Part shown: positions 18,438-26,972 of the stretch, piece after piece
Layout of the letters: each line of letters opens with the position of its first letter
Position numbering within the stretch: the stretch's first letter is position 1
Assembly (NCBI RefSeq): GCF_016718685.1
Contig: NZ_JADKCX010000073.1
Span: forward strand, 1 to 42,408
DNA length: 42,408 nucleotides
Direction: 5' to 3'
Source of the DNA: Haliscomenobacter sp.
Lineage (GTDB): Bacteria; Bacteroidota; Bacteroidia; Chitinophagales; Saprospiraceae
Position numbers and translations under genes: made by a program
The notes under the pieces: model-generated
Told to the model about the DNA's origin: nothing
Databases searched by the model: none
Seen by the model: the letters and a program-made list of their open reading frames with translations, nothing else

Positions 18438-18459
18438 TTTTAGCGAATTTTCGCTAAAA
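18438..18459. promoter_or_regulatory. Perfect palindrome TTTTAGCGAA-TT-TTCGCTAAAA, candidate operator
   Basis: A 10+2+10 perfect inverted repeat just upstream of the DUF4442 start and next to a TAATTTTA near -7 match on the minus strand. A closely related site lies upstream of the TonB receptor (25291-25308). Shape and position suit a dimeric repressor. Confidence 0.45.
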
Positions 18460-18630
18460 TTATAATGTTTTTGGAAAAAATACGCGGAGAAGTTTGTTTT
18501 GCTTTTTATTTTTAAAGATGTTTGTCGGAAATAACCAGTTGAAAGTTATTTCTGTTTCGTTTAAGTCGGTTCAAACCGAACATTTGTCGCAGTTTAGGCT
18601 TAGATTACATCAACCAGGAAAGATACCAAT

Positions 18631-19251
18631 ATGCTTTTGGGCAGTAAATTTTTTGCTTTTTTATCCATCCTGCTTTGGATCAGCATGCCACAAGCCTCCA
18701 ATCGGCTGGAACTAGGCCGTTACGAATATGCGGGCATCGACAATAAAACCTTTCGCTTTTTTCGTGTTGAAAAAGAAGGCATTTATCGAGAAATACAGGC
18801 AAACCCAACGGGAATAGGGGAAATTCAGGCGATGCCGTTTTGTGATAAAGATTTTTTTGGCACCACTTTTTATGATTGTGGGCAATACCCTGATTTGGAA
18901 AAACCCTACATCGAATTCAGTGCCAATGGTGTCGAACTCGCGCTATTTTATGGCCCGGCTGAAGAAATTCAGGTCGTCAGTGGTGAGTATACCATCAACG
19001 GAGACACCCTCGCCATCGGTGAAGCGCCAGTTGGCCTTAAAGTTGCTTGTCCAAAGGGCAACAAAAACCGCGAGATTGGATTGCCATATCGGATTTACCA
19101 GACCTCAAAATCAATGGTTTCTTCCGTTGATTTATATGTAGAATTTTTGAACGAAAAAGAACACCTGGATCAAATTCGCGTACAAAGCAAGTTGAGCGTG
19201 GGTGATACGATTGCTTTGTGTTTGTTGAAAGAAAGGTTTGTCAAAAAATAA
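18631..19251 (+). CDS. Exported protein of unknown function
   Basis: 206 residues, not recognised. The first 23 or so (MLLGSKFFAFLSILLWISMP) look like a signal peptide or membrane anchor. The mature part is rich in beta-strand and acidic residues and has four spaced cysteines (FCDKDFFG, YDCGQYP, VACPKG, ALCLLKE), possibly forming disulfides in the periplasm. It stands alone: the DUF4442 gene is divergent on the left and sucC follows 109 bp later with its own promoter. No membrane helix beyond the signal and no catalytic motif. Confidence 0.65.
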   Translation: MLLGSKFFAFLSILLWISMPQASNRLELGRYEYAGIDNKTFRFFRVEKEGIYREIQANPTGIGEIQAMPFCDKDFFGTTFYDCGQYPDLEKPYIEFSANGVELALFYGPAEEIQVVSGEYTINGDTLAIGEAPVGLKVACPKGNKNREIGLPYRIYQTSKSMVSSVDLYVEFLNEKEHLDQIRVQSKLSVGDTIALCLLKERFVKK

Positions 19252-19299
19252 GCTTTAACTTTTTTCCCCTCTGCCTTTCCGTGTTACGCTTTAGATGTG

Positions 19300-19307
19300 T
19301 AGCTTTG
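19300..19307 (+). promoter_or_regulatory. -7 element TAGCTTTG for sucC
   Basis: TAGCTTTG matches TAnnTTTG exactly, 53 bp before the sucC ATG at 19361. A CTTTCC about 20 bp upstream is a weak -33. The predicted leader is about 45 nt. Confidence 0.5.
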
Positions 19308-19360
19308 TGCCGCTTTCTGAGCATAACCCAACATCCTCCAAAACACATATCGATTTTGTT

Positions 19361-20557
19361 ATGAATCTTCACGAATATCAAGGTAAAGAAATCCTGCAGC
19401 GCTATGGCGTAGCCATCCAAACGGGTATTGTAGCCCAATCGGTTGCAGAGGCAGAAGCGGCCTGGACGCAACTCGGCGGTGGCGTGGTAGTGATTAAAGC
19501 CCAAATCCATGCAGGAGGACGCGGCAAAGGTGGTGGTGTTAAGTTGGCCAAAAACCTGGACGACGTCAAAACCCACGCGGGCAATATCATTGGCATGATG
19601 CTCAGAACCCCCCAAACCCCTGGTGGAATGGAAGGCTCGGGCAAACTGGTACGCAAAGTGCTGATTGCTGAAGATTCTTACGCTCCAGACTTCAACGCCT
19701 GCAAAGAATACTACGTTTCGATTCTGATGGATCGGGAGAAAAAATGCAACGTGATCATCTACTCTACCGAAGGAGGGATGGACATCGAAGCCGTTGCCGA
19801 ACATACCCCTGAAAAGGTGCAAAAAGAATGGGTTGACCCGATTTCGGGCTTCCAAGGCTTTCAGGCGCGAAAAATTGCCTTCAATTTGGGTTTGAGTGGC
19901 AAAGCTTTTAAAGAGTTTACGACTTTCATTACCAAGTTGTACACCGCATTTGTGGCTTCCGACGCTTCCTTGTTCGAAATCAATCCTTGTTTGCGTACCG
20001 GAGACGACCGCATCCTGGCCGTTGACGCCAAAGTGACCATCGACGACAACGCGCTGTACCGCCATCCAGATTTGGAGGCGATGCGCGACAAGGACGAAGA
20101 AGATCCTACTGATGTTGAGGCCCAAGAATTTGAACTGAACTACGTCAAACTGGACGGTAACGTGGGCTGTATGGTCAACGGCGCAGGTTTGGCGATGGCC
20201 ACCATGGACATCATCAAATTGTCGGGTGGTGAACCTGCGAACTTCCTGGACGTGGGCGGTACTGCCGACGCTGCACGGGTTGAAAATGCCTTCAAAATCA
20301 TCTTGAAAGACCCAGCGGTAAAAGCAATTTTGATCAATATCTTCGGGGGCATCGTACGCTGTGACCGCGTAGCCCAAGGGGTAATTGATGCCTACAAAAA
20401 CATGGGCAACATCAATGTTCCCATCATCGTACGTTTGCAGGGAACCAACGCCGATTTGGCCAAAAAAATGATCGATGAGTCGGGCTTGAAGGTCTACTCA
20501 GCGATTCAGTTGGCTGAAGCTGCTGCGCTGGTCACCAAAGTACTGACCGAAGCATAA
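19361..20557 (+). CDS. sucC: Succinyl-CoA synthetase beta subunit (ADP/GDP-forming)
   Basis: 398 residues from MNLHEYQGKEILQRYGV, the standard start of the family; an in-frame ATG-less extension to 19295 is not needed. It catalyses the reversible step succinyl-CoA + NDP + Pi to succinate + CoA + NTP in the TCA cycle, as the ATP-grasp subunit of a complex with SucD. KAQIHAGGRGKGGGVKLAK is the nucleotide loop; FEINPCLRTGDDRILAVDAK has the metal ligands; NIFGGIVRCDRVAQGV is the phosphate-helix/CoA-side motif. No sucD lies beside it, so the alpha subunit must be encoded elsewhere, as is common in Bacteroidota. A strong terminator follows. Confidence 0.96.
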   Translation: MNLHEYQGKEILQRYGVAIQTGIVAQSVAEAEAAWTQLGGGVVVIKAQIHAGGRGKGGGVKLAKNLDDVKTHAGNIIGMMLRTPQTPGGMEGSGKLVRKVLIAEDSYAPDFNACKEYYVSILMDREKKCNVIIYSTEGGMDIEAVAEHTPEKVQKEWVDPISGFQGFQARKIAFNLGLSGKAFKEFTTFITKLYTAFVASDASLFEINPCLRTGDDRILAVDAKVTIDDNALYRHPDLEAMRDKDEEDPTDVEAQEFELNYVKLDGNVGCMVNGAGLAMATMDIIKLSGGEPANFLDVGGTADAARVENAFKIILKDPAVKAILINIFGGIVRCDRVAQGVIDAYKNMGNINVPIIVRLQGTNADLAKKMIDESGLKVYSAIQLAEAAALVTKVLTEA

Positions 20558-20581
20558 GCTTTCAGCTTAAATAAACTGCAA

Positions 20582-20624
20582 AAATACCCTGGGTGAATTC
20601 TACTTTCACTCGGGGTATTTTTTT
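20582..20624 (+). terminator. Intrinsic terminator of sucC
   Basis: AAATACCCTGGGTGAA faces TTTCACTCGGGGTATTT (two mismatches), followed by a run of T's, 25 bp after the sucC stop. Confidence 0.8.
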
Positions 20625-20652
20625 GCATACTGTTGGTTTGAGTGTATAATAA

Positions 20653-20689
20653 TTGCGGCTGTTCCATTCAATGAATGAAACAGCCGCAA
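20653..20689 (-). terminator. Hairpin downstream of the T9SS hydrolase-like gene
   Basis: A 17-bp stem (TTGCGGCTGTTCCATTC with its complement, one mismatch) and a 3-nt loop lie 37 bp beyond the stop of the minus-strand gene. There is no strong T run, so termination is likely but not certain. Confidence 0.55.
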
Positions 20690-20725
20690 AACCGAATACC
20701 TTATTCAAAAGGCTTTCGGGAACTA

Positions 20726-22313
20726 TTAATTGAAAATCAACTTCTTCGCCACTATCCCCTTATCAAAGCGGACTTGCAAGACGTAAGTGCCCATGGGCAA
20801 TCCCCCTCGCTGTAACTCAAAGTCATTTTCATTCTATGTTGGCGTAACCGCGCACCATTTTACCGTCGAGACTGTAGAGGGCAATGTCGCGCATTTTGTG
20901 CTCAAGCGCAGATTGGATGTACACCCGGTCGGCGACGGGGTTCGGCCCAACTTTCAATTTGACCACATCATCAGAAATGACTTGTTCAGTTGATGTCGCT
21001 AAGTTCAGTTCGAGGTAAGCCCGTGGTGTAAACACCATCATCATCGTATCGATATAGGACATTGCCTTAGCTTTGCTCATGTTGGGGTTGGTCAATAAAC
21101 CATTGGAGTGGAGTACTTTCCAATCGTAACTGGAGCCCAATTGCATATTCGTACCCGCAACGACCAATTTCAGGGTTGTAGTATCCCACCATTCCCATGG
21201 GCCAGCTTCCAAGCGGTTGCCTGGGGTAACAAAAGGATACATGTTGTCGGTAGAAAGGGTTGTTGCCGCACCTTTGTAACTAAAGGTTGGGAAAGGAATT
21301 GGCACGGTTTTCAATACCTGGTTTTTCAAGTTTACGAAAATGGGCTCAGCATTGGCGGGTGCCATTTTAGCATTCAAACCGACTTCATTGGCGCGTTCTA
21401 CAATGGAACGGGTACCGGAAACGCTGACCACAAATTCACGGGTAGTGGGCACAATTACTGCACCATCAGCAAAAGGAGCAAATGGATCTGAAAGGACGTG
21501 AAAACCAATGGTTGCAGGCTCGCCAGCTTTCCCTTCCAGCCAGGAGATATCGCCCAATGCACCCCCCATATTTACCGCCAACTTAAAGTCATTGCTGTAC
21601 CCAGCATTGTTTACCAGGTTTAATGGTTTTGTTGTCGTACCAAATGGGTTGCCATTGATGGTGGTATCCACATAAGCCTTTAAATTATCCGTGTCAATGA
21701 ATTTGGTGATTTGGATTTCTTCCTTGAAGCGGTCCAAATAAGCCGTACCCAATGAGATGTAACCACCAGTTCCCTGGCCCCACAATACCATTTATCGGCA
21801 TCGATACCATAAGGGTTGCTGTTTTCGGCAATGGATTTACGCAGGAAACGGATGCAACTGCGCGCATCTTGAATACCCCGATAAGCAGCATTCAAAAGTG
21901 TACCTGTACGTACGTTTTGGTTCGGCGCAACCGGATTCCAGCCAAGGCGATAAGTAGGCACCACAACTACGTAGCCCAAACGAGTAAGTCGACGGGCAAA
22001 TTCAACTACGGAAGAGTCTGAGCGTGCGCCTGTAATCCCGCCATTGAGTAATGGTGGCAAAAAGATACCTGTGTGAAAATACATGACCACGGCACGCTTG
22101 GTATCTGAATCGCCTGCTGGCGTATAGACATCCATAACTAAGTCACTGGTTGGGTGCTCCTGTTAGAACAGAAATGTTCTTCGCATACACTATGTTCCTT
22201 TGTACAGAAAAACTAGTGAACACATCTGTGCGGTATCGGCCAGTTTGGGCAGATAAGCTCATTGTTCCTAGTAAAGTAATGATCAACAGCAGCAAAGTGT
22301 TGAGTTGTTTCAT
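20726..22313 (-). pseudogene. T9SS-sorted alpha/beta-hydrolase-like protein, three frameshifts, no nucleophile Ser
   Basis: The ATG at 22313 gives signal peptide MKQLNTLLLLIITLLGTMSL(SAQ). Homology then passes through three frames. Near 22144 one C too many in CCC joins VLTGAP to TSDLVMDVYTPAGDSD. Near 21787 a missing G joins YGIDADKW to VLWGQGTGGYISLG. Near 20830 two missing bases (or one extra) join VRGYANI to NDFELQRGGLPMGTYVLQ. The final KKLIFN is a type A sorting domain end. Repaired, it has 528 residues. The region resembles carboxylesterases (GYVVVVPTYRLGW, IQDARSCIRFLRK), but the nucleophile elbow reads GQGTGG where GxSxG is expected, so it would lack the catalytic Ser. It may be a non-catalytic surface protein, a decaying gene, or intact with sequencing errors. 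Confidence 0.7.
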
Positions 22314-22358
22314 TTGAAAAAATTTTTGAGTGAATTAAAATGAAATGACCATAGAAAC

Positions 22359-22397
22359 TTCAGGAGTTTACCTGCAATCTGCCGATAAACTCCTGAA
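22359..22397 (-). terminator. Hairpin after the TonB receptor gene
   Basis: A perfect 12-bp stem TTCAGGAGTTTA / TAAACTCCTGAA with a 15-nt loop begins 12 bp downstream of the receptor's stop, and lies before the start of the following minus gene. Confidence 0.6.
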
Positions 22398-22408
22398 TAT
22401 ACAGCGTT

Positions 22409-25243
22409 TTATTTTTTATTCCAATCGTACACCATCGATAAGTAGGCCAAACGACCAATTCTCGGCCCGCCGTAAGTTTGGAATGTCATATTGTTCAACA
22501 AGTTAGATGCACCCAATTTGAAGGTCGTATTGATGGTTTTTACCTGCCAGTTGACTTGGGCATCCAACATGTTATAGCTCGGAATGATGCCCGTAAATTG
22601 AGGAGAACCTTCAAAAATAAACCCTTCGATCCATTTGTAATTGACATTGAAACCAAAATCAGGAAACTTAAGCCCCAGAAAATTCACCGCTAAATCACGC
22701 CCAGAAATCCCGATGTTGTACTTGTGCTTGGGTGTATTGAACGCAGGAATGATTGGATCGTCGCTCAAGGTATTGAGTTGGTTGAAGGAGTAGTTGCCAT
22801 TGAGCACGTAGTTTTGCCCAAAATAATAACTGCTGCCCAGTGAGAAACCTTGTGTAGTCACTCGATCAACGGCGTTAGCTGCTACCCGGTAAGCTTGAAC
22901 ACGGGTCGGAGAACCAGTCAATGGCTCAAATGCTGCATCTACCCCAATATTATAGCCAATAAAATCCTGGTAAAAGCTGTAATAGTAAGTAGCATCTACA
23001 TACAACTTATCGAAAAAAGTATTGCGGTATCCTGCTTCAATCGTGCGGACTTGCTCGGGGCGGATGGGTGCAACGTCAAAATAATCGAGCAAACTTTGAT
23101 CACGGGTGTTGAGGTATTCCCGCAAGGATTCAATGGTCAATAAGTTGTTGAATCCATTGAGGTTCCCGATCAAAATAGCTCGTCCTACATTGTAAAACAG
23201 GTATTGATCCGCCAGGGTAGGGTTGCGGATGGCGGAAGAAAAGGAAAAACGCAACACCTGATCGCGATTAGGCGTATACACTAGGGAGGCGGCTGGCGAA
23301 ACCAGATAATTGAAATTTTTGTTTTTGTCCAATCGCACAGAACCACTGATTTTTAATCTTTTATTCAGTTCCATGGTTCCCCCGCCATAAATGCCGTATT
23401 CATATGTATCGATGTTGACAGTGCCCGTATCCAATAAGATGGATCCTTTTGAGTTCGGGGTGTACAAACGGTAATTGGCACCTACCAATAAATCCAAGTC
23501 TGTAACGGCACCACCCTTATCCGCTTTGATCAGGTCGTTGAATTTATATTCACCATGCATGTGATACAAAGCCGAGCGATCATAAAAGCGGGTTCCCCCT
23601 TCCGTATAGCCCAGGCGAGTAATAATGCTATTGAATTCTTGATTGAATCGTTCGGTACCGGGTTCAAAAAAATCCACTGATTCGAATAGCGGATTTCCTT
23701 TTAACACTTGAGTTTGGGCCAGTGAATGGTACAAGGCCAGGGAGTCCATCACCCTGGAGTTATTTAAAAACAAACCTTGGGCTGCACGAAAATCTTCGGG
23801 ACGGCCGAGGTAATCGATTGGATTGGGGTATCCTTCAATTTTCCGCACCCTCGGGTTGATTGTCGTCTGCCAGAAGTTGATGTAATCTGAAGCCCATTTG
23901 ATGTCTTCTTTGGCGTTTTGTTGCAATTGCAACGCAGTAAAATAAGGATCGTAGGAGTTCCCCGCATCTTCATGGGTTACATAAAAACGCAGGAAGTATT
24001 TGTCGGTTTGTTTTAATTCCACTTTGTGCTGGAAAAACTGGATGTCACGCAAACTATAGCGGTTGTCACCCTGATAAACCGTCGTTCCTGTACTATAATT
24101 GCTGCCAAAAACAAGTTCTGGCGAATTATAATCCTTGGCTGGATTCAAACGAAAATGTACCGCACCCGCTACTTTGAGGTTTTCTGAATCGTAGTCAACA
24201 ATATCAATTTCGCGATAACCTTTGCGGTGGATGATTCCCATCCCAGGTAAAGAGAACGAATTGGTAAAGTCATTGGAAAGCAGGTACTCATCACCGTATA
24301 TATTGACTGCATCGTAACCACCGGGGTTACTGGTACTGCTTGGTGTGCCGTCAACAGGATCGTAATTGTCTGCAATCCAGTCGTTGGCTCTAAAGCCCGA
24401 AATGTTAAATTTATAAGCAACGGATTCCTTCCCGGACTTGTTTTTAAAAGCATCAGCCCAGCGGATACCCGCTTCAAAGAGGTTTCGTTCTCCTCCTTTG
24501 ACCATGACCTTTAAGCCCTTGTGCAAAAACGGACTTTTGGTCTGCATGCTCACAACGCCATTGAAGGCGTTGGGGCCATAAAAAGCGGAAGAGGCACCTA
24601 CGATCAAGGTTACATTGTTGACATCAAGCTCGGATGCACCCAAAAAGTTGCCCAAAGAGAAGTTCAAACCAGGCGACTGGTTGTCGACACCGTCAATGAT
24701 TTGCAGCGAACGCACCGGGCTGGTACTGTTGAACCCCCGGGTATTGATGATCTTAAAGCCCAAACTGGCTGCGGTTAGGTCTACTTCTTTCAACGAACCA
24801 AGTCCGTCGTAAAAGTTGGCCGCAGGGGTTTCGGTGATGGCAATGGCATCGAGGGTTTCCATAGTCAGCGCAGACTGAGTTTTCTTTTCCGATATGCGGC
24901 GCCCTTTTACTTCTACCTGGTCGATGGTAACAGCGTCCTCGGAAAGTTCGATCAGTATTTTTTGATTGGCCGCAGTAACAATGAGTTCTTTATCGGTATA
25001 CCCCACATAGGAAACCAGTAGGGTAAACGGTAATTTTTGCGCGGTGGACAATTCAAATTTACCCTCCAAGTCGGCAACTGTTCCTTCTGTCGTACCTTTT
25101 AAAATGACCGTGGCATTGGCCAGGCCTTCTTTATTGGCGGCATCTCTAATTTCTCCTCGAATCGTCGTTTGTGCACGAATAATGCCTAAACAAGAGAAAA
25201 TCAGAATGATGCTAAGCATCAAAGACTTAGATAGATATTTCAT
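22409..25243 (-). CDS. TonB-dependent receptor
   Basis: 944 residues, intact. Signal peptide to about residue 25 (MKYLSKSLMLSIILIFSCLG, IIRAQ). The carboxypeptidase-regulatory-like domain (TTIRGEIRDAANKEGLANAT) covers about 26-110. The plug domain has FKIINTRGFNSTSPVRSLQI and ASSAFYGPNAFNGVVSM. The barrel runs from about 240 to the end, with a C-terminal aromatic strand LAYLSMVYDWNKK. It imports a ligand across the outer membrane using TonB energy. No SusD partner lies next to it, so a polysaccharide-utilization locus is unlikely; a siderophore, metal chelate or peptide is possible. The nearest upstream gene on the same strand is a ZIP metal transporter. A palindrome matching that before the DUF4442 gene lies 48 bp upstream. 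Confidence 0.93.
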   Translation of the reverse strand: MKYLSKSLMLSIILIFSCLGIIRAQTTIRGEIRDAANKEGLANATVILKGTTEGTVADLEGKFELSTAQKLPFTLLVSYVGYTDKELIVTAANQKILIELSEDAVTIDQVEVKGRRISEKKTQSALTMETLDAIAITETPAANFYDGLGSLKEVDLTAASLGFKIINTRGFNSTSPVRSLQIIDGVDNQSPGLNFSLGNFLGASELDVNNVTLIVGASSAFYGPNAFNGVVSMQTKSPFLHKGLKVMVKGGERNLFEAGIRWADAFKNKSGKESVAYKFNISGFRANDWIADNYDPVDGTPSSTSNPGGYDAVNIYGDEYLLSNDFTNSFSLPGMGIIHRKGYREIDIVDYDSENLKVAGAVHFRLNPAKDYNSPELVFGSNYSTGTTVYQGDNRYSLRDIQFFQHKVELKQTDKYFLRFYVTHEDAGNSYDPYFTALQLQQNAKEDIKWASDYINFWQTTINPRVRKIEGYPNPIDYLGRPEDFRAAQGLFLNNSRVMDSLALYHSLAQTQVLKGNPLFESVDFFEPGTERFNQEFNSIITRLGYTEGGTRFYDRSALYHMHGEYKFNDLIKADKGGAVTDLDLLVGANYRLYTPNSKGSILLDTGTVNIDTYEYGIYGGGTMELNKRLKISGSVRLDKNKNFNYLVSPAASLVYTPNRDQVLRFSFSSAIRNPTLADQYLFYNVGRAILIGNLNGFNNLLTIESLREYLNTRDQSLLDYFDVAPIRPEQVRTIEAGYRNTFFDKLYVDATYYYSFYQDFIGYNIGVDAAFEPLTGSPTRVQAYRVAANAVDRVTTQGFSLGSSYYFGQNYVLNGNYSFNQLNTLSDDPIIPAFNTPKHKYNIGISGRDLAVNFLGLKFPDFGFNVNYKWIEGFIFEGSPQFTGIIPSYNMLDAQVNWQVKTINTTFKLGASNLLNNMTFQTYGGPRIGRLAYLSMVYDWNKK

Positions 25244-25290
25244 GCTGAAAACCGAAATAGTGAGCGAATAATATTCTAAATGGAGGCAAA

Positions 25291-25308
25291 TTAGTGAAAA
25301 TTCGCTAA
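25291..25308. promoter_or_regulatory. Palindrome TTAGTGAA-AA-TTCGCTAA, candidate operator
   Basis: An 8+2+8 inverted repeat with one mismatch upstream of the TonB receptor. On the minus strand it overlaps a CTAATTTG near -7 element, as expected for a repressor site. It shares the TTAGYGAA...TTCGCTAA core with 18438-18459. Confidence 0.4.
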
Positions 25309-25440
25309 CAAGTTAATTTTTTACAAACCGAATTTTATCCAAGATTGAAGATAAGGACGAATTTTTATTCCGAACTTTTTACAGATTAAAAAATTATTTT
25401 GTGTAAGATTAATTTTTTAGCCTTAACTCAACGCTATTAC

Positions 25441-26181
25441 TCAATGAAAATGGATGGCAGATAATCCAAAACCCAGTGCTAGTGCCAACCACTTGAATGC
25501 GGAAAAGCGATGTGAGGTATGTCCGTCGTTTTCAAAAAGGATGGTAGAGCCAATTTGTAGCAAATTTCCGGTGACCATGGAAAGCAATACCACCAAAACT
25601 TGAGGATCCTGTAGAAAAAATTGCGCAGAAAATGCCGCAATAGGTGCCATTAAAGCAAAAACCAGCAAAAGGATTAAAGTTGGCCATTTTTTTATCCCAC
25701 TCATCAACAAAAAAGAGGTGAGGGCGAACGCTGCCGGAATGTTGTGAATGGTGATGCTCAACAAGAGGTGATAAAACTGATTGTCGCCACTTCTATTGCT
25801 GAAAGTTTCCATAAAGGTTCGATATCCACCCAAGGGCAATCCTTCAATCAAGGCATGCAAGCACAGCCCCAACATGATGGATAGTGCCAACCAACTGGTT
25901 TTTTTTCCATGCGTGTGTACATGACCGTGTTCGACACCTCCCGACCACTCTTCCAGCAACATTTGTAAGGCAAAACCCAACAACATCCACAAACCCGTGT
26001 AATGATCTCCTTTGGAAAACAGATCAGGAAGCAATTGCACCAATACCACCCCCAGAATGAATGCTCCATTGAACAGCATGATGTAGCGTACCAATTTGGG
26101 CTTTTTACTGCCCAGAAAAAAAGCAGGTAATCCCCCAATAAATGGAGTCAAAAAGAGGAGCAAGTATTCCCAGATGTGCAT
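25441..26181 (-). CDS. ZIP-family metal transporter
   Basis: 246 residues with about eight membrane helices. A His-rich cytoplasmic loop (EHGHVHTHGKK, about residues 83-93) follows the third helix. LGLCLHALIEGLPLGG and ITIHNIPAAFALTSF carry the paired His/Glu/Asn metal-site residues of TM4 and TM5. ZIP proteins move zinc, iron or manganese into the cytoplasm. The TonB receptor lies 197 bp downstream on the same strand. The AT-rich gap 25244-25440 has its own candidate operator, so they are probably separate units, though a shared role in metal uptake is possible. Confidence 0.88.
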   Translation of the reverse strand: MHIWEYLLLFLTPFIGGLPAFFLGSKKPKLVRYIMLFNGAFILGVVLVQLLPDLFSKGDHYTGLWMLLGFALQMLLEEWSGGVEHGHVHTHGKKTSWLALSIMLGLCLHALIEGLPLGGYRTFMETFSNRSGDNQFYHLLLSITIHNIPAAFALTSFLLMSGIKKWPTLILLLVFALMAPIAAFSAQFFLQDPQVLVVLLSMVTGNLLQIGSTILFENDGHTSHRFSAFKWLALALGFGLSAIHFH

Positions 26182-26201
26182 TCGGATTTGTTCTTTTCAA
26201 A

Positions 26202-26260
26202 AGTTGGGGGAGGTTGGGGCCGCAAGTGCGGCAGCCTCAACCTTCTCAACCTCCTCAACT
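26202..26260. repeat. GAGGTTGAG-type hairpin between ZIP and PAP2 genes
   Basis: AGTTGGGGGAGGTTGGGG... with GCCGCA at its tip pairs with TGCGGC... and CCTCAACCTTCTCAACCTCC across a 2-nt loop. The PAP2 stop codon (26259-26261) overlaps its right edge. Related to the element at 30103-30192. Probably a terminator for the PAP2 gene. Confidence 0.6.
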
Positions 26261-26846
26261 ACGCAGCTTTTTCCTGTTGCTTGTAAAATGGGGTGTTGAA
26301 GAGGCGAAGGTACATTTTTGCAACAATGTTGCCAATAATTAATCCTAAAATCGCACCAATAAAAATATCCAGCGGATAATGTACGCCTACATAAACTTGT
26401 CCCAATGCAATACTGGCTGCCCAAAGATAAAGGGGTAGGCGAAGGCGGCGGTAATGCAAGCCCAGGGTTAAACTCAAAAATGCGGCTACTGCAAAATGAT
26501 TGGAAGCATGTGAGGAGGTAAAACTGTAGCCACTGCCACAGCGCACCAGTAATTGTACTTCCGCTTTGATTTCTGGATCGTTGCAAGGGCGCAGGCGCTG
26601 AACCGATGGTTTGATGACTTTGCTGCTGATGGTATCGGCGAGGCCAACAGCTAATGCCAAAGCAAGTATAAAATACAGGCTGGCTTTGCGGTATTTGTAC
26701 CCAACAAATCCAGCCAGTGCTATATATAAAGGTATCCAGGTAGATTTTTCGCGCCAGAAGGGCATGATCCAGTCCAGCACAGCGTTGTGACCATGTACGT
26801 TGATGAGCTCAAAAAAGTACTGGTCTATGGTGATAAGTTGTTGCAT
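26259..26846 (-). CDS. PAP2-family membrane phosphatase
   Basis: 195 residues from the ATG at 26846 (MQQLITIDQYFFELINVHGH); the open frame extends to 26963 but the extra stretch overlaps the glmM promoter. Five to six helices. The phosphatase motifs are KVIKPSVQRLRP (C1, Lys and Arg-Pro), SYSFTSSHASNHF (C2, Ser-x-His) and GQVYVGVHYPLD (C3, catalytic His and Asp). In C3 the usual Arg after Ser is Gln. The family dephosphorylates undecaprenyl pyrophosphate, phosphatidic acid or lipid A; the substrate cannot be told here. Divergent from glmM across 126 bp. Confidence 0.88.
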   Translation of the reverse strand: MQQLITIDQYFFELINVHGHNAVLDWIMPFWREKSTWIPLYIALAGFVGYKYRKASLYFILALALAVGLADTISSKVIKPSVQRLRPCNDPEIKAEVQLLVRCGSGYSFTSSHASNHFAVAAFLSLTLGLHYRRLRLPLYLWAASIALGQVYVGVHYPLDIFIGAILGLIIGNIVAKMYLRLFNTPFYKQQEKAA

Positions 26847-26948
26847 AGAGATCGATAAAATCAAGCGTGGACTTTTCGTTTTGTCGAATGCCGCAAATAT
26901 AGCAACATTTCCACCGCACTTAAAAGCAAGAATACCCACAACAAATTT

Positions 26949-26956
26949 TAATTTTG
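26949..26956 (+). promoter_or_regulatory. -7 element TAATTTTG for glmM
   Basis: An exact TAnnTTTG match 16 bp before the glmM ATG, predicting a very short leader of about 10 nt. No clear -33 element at the usual spacing. Confidence 0.4.
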
Positions 26957-26972
26957 CACCCAAATTAAGTCA

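Noticed and set aside
19241..20377. 378-residue open frame on the strand opposite sucC
   Set aside because: It is fully antisense to an unmistakable sucC, has Phe/His/Val-rich composition typical of a shadow frame, and shows no domain.
22409..25243. TonB receptor as part of a SusCD polysaccharide-utilization locus
   Set aside because: No SusD-like lipoprotein or glycoside hydrolase lies next to it.
26847..26963. Longer start for the PAP2 phosphatase at 26963
   Set aside because: It would overlap the glmM promoter and add a non-conserved hydrophilic leader; the ATG at 26846 gives the usual family start.
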